Source: Thalassoroseus pseudoceratinae
GTDB lineage: Bacteria; Planctomycetota; Planctomycetia; Planctomycetales; Planctomycetaceae
NCBI RefSeq assembly: GCF_011634775.1
Contig: NZ_JAALXT010000001.1
Coordinates: 868,001-932,000, forward strand
Length of the DNA stretch: 64,000 nucleotides
Direction of reading: 5' to 3'
A program made the position numbers and the translations under genes. Below the pieces are notes generated by a model. It searched no databases and had not been told where the DNA came from. It saw only the letters and a program-made list of their open reading frames with translations. The stretch's first letter is position 1; each line of letters starts with the position of its first letter. Shown here piece by piece: positions 57,640-64,000 of the stretch.

Positions 57640-58563
57640 ATGTCGGACGAGAAATTCTGGGCTGAGACCGTCGAAGCGAAGCTTGCAAATTCGTCTCAAA
57701 AGTCGTTACCCCCGACGTTGAAGCTTCCGGCTCTTCCGCACGCGGTGACGAAATTCCTCGAGCGTTCGTCCGATCCCAACGCCAGTTTGAAAGAGTTGGC
57801 GGCGATTGTCGAAACCGACACCGGTCTAACGGTGGAGTTGCTTCGGCATGTCAATTCCGCATTCATGGGTCTGCGGAACAAGGCGAAATCAGCTCAGCAG
57901 GCGATCGCATTACTGGGGATGCGACAAAGCAAACTCTTCCTCATCAACACCGGAACAAAGGCAGCCGTTCAGGCGAGGAAATCCAAACTCATCAATCAAT
58001 CGAACTTCTGGAGTTCCAATCTTCAGCGGGCATTGTTTGCTCGCGAGGTGGCTCGAATTCTTGGTACCGACCTCGACGTCGCATTCGCGGGGGGACTGCT
58101 GCAAGACTTTCTGCTTCCCGTCTTGACCAATGAGTTCACCGATGAGTACCTCGCCTTTCTTGACAGCAACAATCAGTCCGCCGAGACATTGACCACGTTC
58201 GAAGATCGACAATTCGGATGGAATCACGCCTCCACTGCGGCCAACTTGGCTCGGCGTTGGCATCTTCCGGATGAGTTGGTCTGTTGCCTACTCTGTCACC
58301 ATGCCGGATTGAAAATCCTCGCGGACCCGGATCTGCGAAAGACACCAGTCGCAGCGGTTGCGTTATCGGGAATGCTCCCTGACCAAGTCAACCAGGACCG
58401 CAGTGGGCTGGAAATGTTGTTCCGACTGCAAGAGAAATGGTCTGCGTTCAACGTCGTTGCGATTGCCGAACGTGTGGACGAACAACAGGAGCAACTAGGG
58501 CTCGGCGTGAGCAATCAATTTCCATTGTCTCGTCGCTGCCAACCCGCAACCGCGACAGCATAG
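57640..58563 (+). CDS. HDOD-domain protein, second of a tandem pair
   Basis: 307 residues; GGAAAGG precedes the ATG. It parallels the upstream protein along its length: [45 protein letters not shown], and [21 protein letters not shown]. The pair has clearly diverged but kept the same architecture, so it arose by duplication. Both may bind different partners in one signalling pathway. Confidence 0.88.
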   Translation: MSDEKFWAETVEAKLANSSQKSLPPTLKLPALPHAVTKFLERSSDPNASLKELAAIVETDTGLTVELLRHVNSAFMGLRNKAKSAQQAIALLGMRQSKLFLINTGTKAAVQARKSKLINQSNFWSSNLQRALFAREVARILGTDLDVAFAGGLLQDFLLPVLTNEFTDEYLAFLDSNNQSAETLTTFEDRQFGWNHASTAANLARRWHLPDELVCCLLCHHAGLKILADPDLRKTPVAAVALSGMLPDQVNQDRSGLEMLFRLQEKWSAFNVVAIAERVDEQQEQLGLGVSNQFPLSRRCQPATATA

Positions 58564-58823
58564 CCTTCCGCTATCCAATTCGCGTTCTATCGATCGCTGT
58601 CAACACACAGCGAACGCCCGCGACCCATTCGACCAATGCACGCTTGCTTGGTGAAAACCCAGTTTTCTTGAGATCCGCCGACGTGCTCTTGACGTATGCA
58701 CGCACAAGGCTTCTCATTCCATCATTCCGGCCCTGGAAAGTCACTCGGGGTCTGGTTAGAGTGTGGCACAGGCTGATGGGAACGCCTGAATCTGTTCAAG
58801 ATACTCGAGACTGAAGAAACATC

Positions 58824-59651
58824 ATGTCCGAAACCCCACCCTCAGGTTCAACAATGAGCGACGAAGAAGCCAAATCGCTTCCGAAACACATTTATCTGGT
58901 TTCGTTTCCTAAGATTATCTTCCTGTATCCAACATTGATTGCCGCACTCGTCTGTGGCATCTTGATGCTTTCCGTTGGCAATACCCAGGAAATCAAGGAC
59001 AAGAACGTCGCAGCGCAGGCAGCAGCGGATACGGAAGCAAGTGGCGATGACACGGAGCAGGCTGCCGATACTCAAGAAGTTGTACGACACAACGAAACCG
59101 CTGAGATTGCCACGCTGATCTTTCTAACGATCTTCATGGCTAACATCGTTGTGATCTCATTCGACTTCCCACGAACGACCTCATTAACGTTCTTCTTCGT
59201 GGGTGTCGCTGCATTTATGGGAATCTGGTTGTTATCCAGCCAATACCCCGACTTACTTCCGGGGATCGGCAAGGTTCTTGGTAGCTTGCGTCCGTTTGCC
59301 AACGCGCAGTTCTACTTCATCTTCGCTGGTATCTTTATCATCATCTACATCGCTGTGTTTATCAGTGTTCAATTTGACTACTGGGAAGTTCGACCGAACG
59401 AGTTGCTCCATCACCATGGCATCTTGAGCGATCTCGAACGATTCTCGGCCCCGAACCTGCGAATCACGAAAGAAATCAACGACCTGTTTGAATACCTGCT
59501 CCTTCGCTCCGGCCGACTCATTTTGCAATCCAGCAACGAGCGTCGTGCCATCGTGTTGGAGAACATCTTCTTCATTAACCGGAAAGAAGCGGAAATCACC
59601 AAGATGCTCGGTGCCCTCCAAGTTCAAGTGCGATCCGACGATCACACCTGA
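58824..59651 (+). CDS. Four-span membrane protein of unknown function
   Basis: 275 residues. Four hydrophobic spans: about 29-51, 93-113, 119-137 and 152-182. Between the first two is a low-complexity acidic loop (ADTEASGDDTEQAADTQ). The C-terminal 80 residues (WEVRPNELLHHHGILSDLER...) are cytosolic and look PH-like. No family named. A tRNA gene follows after 84 bases. Confidence 0.75.
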   Translation: MSETPPSGSTMSDEEAKSLPKHIYLVSFPKIIFLYPTLIAALVCGILMLSVGNTQEIKDKNVAAQAAADTEASGDDTEQAADTQEVVRHNETAEIATLIFLTIFMANIVVISFDFPRTTSLTFFFVGVAAFMGIWLLSSQYPDLLPGIGKVLGSLRPFANAQFYFIFAGIFIIIYIAVFISVQFDYWEVRPNELLHHHGILSDLERFSAPNLRITKEINDLFEYLLLRSGRLILQSSNERRAIVLENIFFINRKEAEITKMLGALQVQVRSDDHT

Positions 59652-59735
59652 ACCAGCGAACGCCCGTCTGTGTCTTACTAACAAACAATCATCCCTCACC
59701 CACCTTCCGACAGTCGGAACGGCGGAAGTGAGAAC

Positions 59736-59807
59736 TGCCCCGTGGTGTAATCGGTAGCACGAAGGATTCTGGTTCCTTTAGTCTGAGTTCGAGTCTCAGC
59801 GGGGCAT
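59736..59807 (+). tRNA. tRNA-Gln (anticodon CTG)
   Basis: 72 nt. The acceptor TGCCCCG pairs with CGGGGCA; D-arm GGTGTAATCGGTAGCAC; the anticodon stem AAGGA/TCCTT holds loop TTCTGGT with anticodon CTG at 59769-59771; T-arm CTGAG TTCGAGT CTCAG. All stems pair. CCA is not encoded, and the discriminator base is T, instead of the usual G of bacterial tRNA-Gln. A 17-bp hairpin follows 30 bases later. Confidence 0.9.
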
Positions 59808-59837
59808 TGCTGTAAGCTGTTTGATTGGATCGATATG

Positions 59838-59874
59838 CGAAAAACGGGAACCGATATTCGGTTCCCGTTTTTCG
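59838..59874. terminator. Strong bidirectional terminator after tRNA-Gln
   Basis: Perfect 17-bp stem CGAAAAACGGGAACCGA / TCGGTTCCCGTTTTTCG with a 3-nt loop. T5 and A5 inside the arms give T-runs in both directions. It separates the tRNA from the second DUF1501 gene. Confidence 0.8.
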
Positions 59875-60013
59875 TTGTCGGTGGGAGACATGGTCGAGTC
59901 GCTGAGAATCGCTTTCACCGAGGTTTCGGTTTCGGCCATCGGTTGCACGGATTGAGGAGGTTAAACCCCTCAAGTAGTCTTAATGACGATATTGAATTCG
60001 GAGTTGCTGACTG

Positions 60014-61486
60014 TCAGGAAAACAGCTTGTGCACCACGTGGCCGTGGACGTCGGTGAGGCGAAAATCTCGGCCTTGGAATCGGTATGTTAGGCGGGTGTG
60101 ATCGAGTCCGAACAGGTGCAAAATGGTGGCGTGCAAGTCGTGGACGTGCACCGGATCTTTGGTGGGATTCCAACCGATTTCGTCCGTCTCGCCGATCACT
60201 TGGCCTCCCTGAATTCCGCCACCGGCCATCCAAACGCAGAAAGCATGAGGATGATGGTCTCGTCCGGTCACCCTTTTGAACCCCTTGCGATTTTCCCCCA
60301 CCGGGGTCCGGCCAAATTCCGATCCCCATACCACAAGCGTTTCATCCAACAGTCCGCGTTGCTTCAAGTCTTTCAGGAGTGCGGCAATCGGTTGATCGAC
60401 CATCATGGAATTGTGAACCAACTCCGGCTCCAAGTTGCTGTGATGATCCCAGGACGCATGAATTACATTGACCATTCGCACGCCACGTTCGACCAATCGA
60501 CGAGCCAACAAGCAATTCCGGGAAAACGGAACGAAGTTCCCAATGCCGCCACGGTTGGACTTGATCTTCGGTTCTTTGCGATCCAAACCGTACATGTCGA
60601 GAGTCGCTTGGGTTTCGCCGGAAATGTCGATTAAATCCGGGCAAGCCGACTGCATGCGGAACGCCAACTCGTAGGCTTTCATGCGGCTTTCGACTTCGGA
60701 ATCTCCCACCGTCTGAAACTTGAGACGATTCAAATCGTTCACTGCGTTGATGGTCGATTGCTGCATTCGTTCGGTGATTCCCGCAGGGTTTTCCAAGTTG
60801 AGAATCGGGGCCCCATCGCTGCGGAACAACACACCGTCATACAGCGACGGCAGAAATCCGCTGGACCAACTTGCCGACCCGCCTGGCAACCCTCGGCCGA
60901 CAGTCACCAACGACACGAATGCGGGCAGATTTCGGGCTTCGCTCCCTAATCCGTACGATAACCACGAACCCAAACTCGGTCGACCGGCAATGGCGGAACC
61001 GCAGTTCATTAGCAACTGCGCGGGCACATGATTGAACTGATCCGACTGCATCGAGCGAATCAATGCGATGTCATCCGCACACTCCGCCAGGTTCGGCAAG
61101 AGTTCCGAAATCTCCATGCCACACTCACCGCGTGGACGGAACTTTCGAGAAGTTCCCATGAGCCGGGCGGATTCCTTCTGCAAGAACGCGAACTGCAGGT
61201 CTTTCACAAGGGAATCGGGAACGGGTTGGCCATCGAGTTCGTTGAGCTTTGGTTTGGGATCGAACAGGTCAACCTGACTCGGCCCACCTTCCAAGTAAAT
61301 GTAAATGCAATTCTTGGCTCGCGGGGCGAAGTGAGTGGCGAGCGGTGCTAACGGGTTGTCGGCATCGGCCGCGTGTAGTCCATCCTCATTGAGCAAACTC
61401 GCCAATGCCACCGCACCGGCACCGTGGAGGCTGTTCGTTAAAAACCGCCGTCGAGAGTTTCGGAGTAAGGTTTCGGAATGGAACAT
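60014..61486 (-). CDS. DUF1501 protein (TAT-type signal), second pair
   Basis: 490 residues. The N-terminus has NSRRRFLTNSLHGAGAVALASLL, a twin-arginine signal. DUF1501 blocks: IYIYLEGGPSQVDLFDPKPK, RSMQSDQFNHVPAQLLMNCG, GRDHHPHAFCVWMAGGGIQGG. Partner of the PSD1 protein 5 bases upstream. Same fold family as the first DUF1501 at 25.9 kb. Confidence 0.92.
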   Translation of the reverse strand: MFHSETLLRNSRRRFLTNSLHGAGAVALASLLNEDGLHAADADNPLAPLATHFAPRAKNCIYIYLEGGPSQVDLFDPKPKLNELDGQPVPDSLVKDLQFAFLQKESARLMGTSRKFRPRGECGMEISELLPNLAECADDIALIRSMQSDQFNHVPAQLLMNCGSAIAGRPSLGSWLSYGLGSEARNLPAFVSLVTVGRGLPGGSASWSSGFLPSLYDGVLFRSDGAPILNLENPAGITERMQQSTINAVNDLNRLKFQTVGDSEVESRMKAYELAFRMQSACPDLIDISGETQATLDMYGLDRKEPKIKSNRGGIGNFVPFSRNCLLARRLVERGVRMVNVIHASWDHHSNLEPELVHNSMMVDQPIAALLKDLKQRGLLDETLVVWGSEFGRTPVGENRKGFKRVTGRDHHPHAFCVWMAGGGIQGGQVIGETDEIGWNPTKDPVHVHDLHATILHLFGLDHTRLTYRFQGRDFRLTDVHGHVVHKLFS

Positions 61487-61491
61487 GAAGA

Positions 61492-63981
61492 TTATTCTCG
61501 GGTGATAAATTCGTCGAGGTTCATCAAGACGCGAGCCCAGGCCACACGCAAGGCTTGGGCTTTCAGGTCGACCGCCAACGTGGATTTCCCGACCAATTTT
61601 CGGAGGTCTTCATCACTAGCCGACTCAATTAACTGACGTTGCTCGGAGAGGTAATCGAGTGCGCGTTGCTGTTCTTGTTCTGTCGGTTTCCGTCCGAGAC
61701 ACGTCTGGTAGCTCTCGGCAATCCATTCCTCAGGTTCTTCGCCAGCGATTGTAAGAAGTCGATTTGCAAGATGTTGAGCACACTCAAAGAACACCGGATC
61801 GTTGAGCAATGTCAGCGACTGCAACGGAGAATTGGAGACTTCACGTTGAGGACAGGAAACGGTCGTATCCGGGGCATCAAACGTGGTCAGCATCGGGTAC
61901 GGCGTTCCACGTCGAAAAAGAATGTACAAGCCCCGCCGATACCGATCTCGTCCGTCGCTAATCTTCCAGTCCTGGTTTCGACTAATCGAAATCACGCGTG
62001 CATCGAGATGGGGCCGAATGCTCGGCCCGCCGATTTTCGGATGCAACAAACCGCTCGCTGCCAGTGAAACATCGCGAACGACTTCTGCTTCCAAACGGAA
62101 CCGCGACTGCCGGGCGAGCAGCGTATTCAACGGATCAATCTGAGCGAGTTTCGGTCGATGGTGTGATGACTGACGATACGTCGCGGATATGACAATCTGT
62201 CGAATCAGCTGTTTCCGGCTCCAACCCTCATCCCGAAAGGTCGTTGCCAACCAATCGAGAAGTTCGGGATGCGAAGGCGTCTCGCCGGAGGTACCGAAGT
62301 CGCCAATCGTATTGACGAGTCCGCGTCCAAAGAGTGGTTTCCAGATCTGATTGACCGTCGTTCGCGGTGTTAGCGGATTCGCGGGGTCCATTAACCACTG
62401 GGCGAGGTCCAACCGATCCGGTGCATCACCGCGGGCCTTCAACGGATGCAAGACTTCCGGCGTCGCCGGTTGCACAGGATTGCCCTTCCGCCGGTAGTCG
62501 CCTCGCAAATGAACGTGCGTAGGACGCTGCTTCGACACACTCGCCACTGTCGGAGCTTTGATCGCCGGAGCGTTCGGTTTGGTCGCCGCCAGTTGCTCAT
62601 AGCGATCAAACGGCGTTTGTTCGTCGGGAATCAGCCGAGCGAACAGCGATTTCAGTTGCTCGCGTTCGTCATCAGTTCGTTTATTTTCAACTTTGCGAAG
62701 GATCGTCAGAATTGCATCTCGGTCGACCGCTTCTGACTCGTCATTCGCTTCAGACTGATCTGTCGAAGCATTCAGTCGGTTGACGATTCGCTGGATCGCG
62801 GATTTGACGTCCTCGACTTCGGTCTTCCAGGACTTGTAACGGCGTTCATATCGCTCCTGCACTGGGGCGGGAGCAGCAGGAATGTCCCGATCATCCAGTT
62901 GATTAAAGAATGCGTACATCTGGTAGAATTCAGTATGGCTGATGGGATCAAACTTGTGGCTATGACACTCGGCACAACCGAGCGTGAGTCCCAGCCAAAT
63001 CGTGCTTGTGGTGCTGACGCGGTCCACTGTACGTTGCACGCGATCAAGTTCCCGGTCCGCCCCCGCTTCGGTGTTCTTCATGCTATTGCGATGAAAACCC
63101 GTCGCGATCTTCTGATCCAACGTGGCATTAGGGATGAGATCTCCCGCCAACTGAGCGGTCGTAAATTCATCGAATGGTAGATCGTGGTTGATCGCTTTGA
63201 TGACCCAATCCCGATACATCCACGCATACGGTCGCAAACCGTCACCCAGGTAACCGTCGCTGTCCGCATAGCGAGCCAGGTCCAACCAATGGCGTCCCCA
63301 GCGTTCACCAAAGTGCGGCGAGGCGAGCAATCGATCAACCAACCGCACGTAGGCATCGGGTCGGTTGTCATTGACAAACTGTTCGACATCATCCGGTGAC
63401 GGCGGTAATCCTAACAAATCCAGCGACAACCGCCGGATCAATGTGGAACGGTCTGCCGACGGAGAGGGCGAAATCCCTCGCGACTCAAGCCGCGAAAGCA
63501 CAAAGTGATCAATCGGATTTCTCGGCCAGACCGTGTCTTTCACCGCCGGCGTTCGGGGCCGCTGCAGAGGTTGAAAAGACCAGTGCTTCGCGTAAGGGGC
63601 TTTCTGTTGAATCCACCGCCGAACGATATCAATTTGCTTCTGTGTAAGCTGGCGACCACTCTCCGGAGGCGGCATTTTCAGGTACTCGTCTTCGGTCGTC
63701 AGACGCACCATCACTTCGCTATCGCTGGGTTTCCCTGGTACGACGGCGTGAGTACCGCTGTCGAGCTTCTCCAAGGCGTCTTCCCGGCGATCCAACCGCA
63801 GACCCGCCTCTCGTGTCGATTCATCAGGCCCATGACACTGAAAACAGTTCTGTGCCAGAATGGGTCGCACCTCACGCAGATAGTCTACGGGAGGGGTGTC
63901 GTCCTCCGCACGAAGATTCCCAACCGTCAACACGAACAACCACGAACTGAGAACCCAAACGCGACGAAACGTGAACAACAT
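61492..63981 (-). CDS. PSD1 family cytochrome c-domain protein (DUF1549/DUF1553), second pair
   Basis: 829 residues from the ATG at 63981. Sec signal (VLSSWLFVLTVGNLRA). N-terminal cytochrome c-like domain with CFQCH (about 41-45). DUF1549 follows (WPRNPIDHFVLSRLESRGISPSPS; RRLSLDLLGLPP), then DUF1553 at the C-terminus (LAQWLMDPANPLTPRTTVNQ; TTFDAPDTTVSCPQREV). It lacks the discoidin-like insert of the first copy, having a charged, coiled-coil-prone linker instead. The gene nearly abuts its DUF1501 partner (5-base gap). Its promoter would be at or beyond the window end. Confidence 0.92.
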   Translation of the reverse strand: MLFTFRRVWVLSSWLFVLTVGNLRAEDDTPPVDYLREVRPILAQNCFQCHGPDESTREAGLRLDRREDALEKLDSGTHAVVPGKPSDSEVMVRLTTEDEYLKMPPPESGRQLTQKQIDIVRRWIQQKAPYAKHWSFQPLQRPRTPAVKDTVWPRNPIDHFVLSRLESRGISPSPSADRSTLIRRLSLDLLGLPPSPDDVEQFVNDNRPDAYVRLVDRLLASPHFGERWGRHWLDLARYADSDGYLGDGLRPYAWMYRDWVIKAINHDLPFDEFTTAQLAGDLIPNATLDQKIATGFHRNSMKNTEAGADRELDRVQRTVDRVSTTSTIWLGLTLGCAECHSHKFDPISHTEFYQMYAFFNQLDDRDIPAAPAPVQERYERRYKSWKTEVEDVKSAIQRIVNRLNASTDQSEANDESEAVDRDAILTILRKVENKRTDDEREQLKSLFARLIPDEQTPFDRYEQLAATKPNAPAIKAPTVASVSKQRPTHVHLRGDYRRKGNPVQPATPEVLHPLKARGDAPDRLDLAQWLMDPANPLTPRTTVNQIWKPLFGRGLVNTIGDFGTSGETPSHPELLDWLATTFRDEGWSRKQLIRQIVISATYRQSSHHRPKLAQIDPLNTLLARQSRFRLEAEVVRDVSLAASGLLHPKIGGPSIRPHLDARVISISRNQDWKISDGRDRYRRGLYILFRRGTPYPMLTTFDAPDTTVSCPQREVSNSPLQSLTLLNDPVFFECAQHLANRLLTIAGEEPEEWIAESYQTCLGRKPTEQEQQRALDYLSEQRQLIESASDEDLRKLVGKSTLAVDLKAQALRVAWARVLMNLDEFITRE

Positions 63982-64000
63982 AAGATAATCGAACTTCGCA

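Noticed and set aside
58763-58780. TGGCAC at 58763, a possible sigma-54 promoter
   Set aside because: The second half (TTGC at the right spacing) is missing.
59953-59975. Near-palindrome TTGAGG...CCTCAA after the tRNA terminator
   Set aside because: Stem is imperfect and there is no T-run on the minus strand; too weak for a terminator call.
1-64000. CRISPR arrays, insertion sequences, integrases, rRNA genes
   Set aside because: No repeat-spacer pattern, transposase or integrase motif, or rRNA sequence was recognised.

Overview
The window is chromosomal DNA from a planctomycete (Planctomycetota, probably order Planctomycetales). The signs are two PSD1 (DUF1549/DUF1553) plus DUF1501 gene pairs, a type I sulfatase, an ECF sigma factor overlapping a Ser/Thr kinase gene, two further unusual Ser/Thr kinases, an elongation factor G of the mitochondrial/spirochaete/planctomycete kind, and many secreted proteins and lipoproteins of no known function. 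I saw no insertion sequence, prophage, CRISPR array or integrase. Genes lie on both strands in short runs, and many starts lack a clear Shine-Dalgarno.

Layout. 1-3.3 kb: two secreted proteins (one a DUF11 lipoprotein), a small lipoprotein and a STAS protein. 3.3-9.6 kb: serine beta-lactamase-like hydrolase, Gfo/Idh/MocA oxidoreductase, a short UvrA paralogue overlapping a CPBP protease gene, and a universal stress protein. 9.6-19.8 kb: a large membrane/TPR protein, murC-murB, cysK, folC, a small secreted protein and mazG. 19.8-25.8 kb: ECF sigma/kinase pair, small conserved protein, Ldh-family dehydrogenase, and a multi-pass membrane kinase. 25.9-30.4 kb: first PSD1-DUF1501 operon. 30.5-40.4 kb: aminotransferase, ceramidase-like protein, M42 peptidase, sulfatase overlapping a vWA-like gene, xylulokinase-type kinase, ornithine cyclodeaminase family protein and Rieske protein. 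40.9-54.4 kb: fusA, citG-like gene, kinase with zinc ribbon, acyl-CoA dehydrogenase, esterase, two-domain ABC ATPase, PfkB kinase plus Fe-alcohol dehydrogenase, a lipoprotein and a possible haem protein. 53.5-64 kb: hisI-hisG, cysC, membrane proteins, a tandem HDOD pair, tRNA-Gln, and the second PSD1-DUF1501 operon.

How it fits together. Housekeeping genes for peptidoglycan (murC, murB), sulfur assimilation (cysC, cysK), histidine (hisI, hisG), folate and translation are mixed with typical planctomycete accessory genes. The accessory genes suggest use of sulfated or complex glycans (sulfatase, PSD1/DUF1501 pairs, xylulokinase) and heavy reliance on Ser/Thr kinase signalling. The parts most worth pursuing are the vWA-like protein coupled to the sulfatase, the paired inverted repeats upstream of that sulfatase, the CX4CH protein, and the PfkB/Fe-ADH pair.
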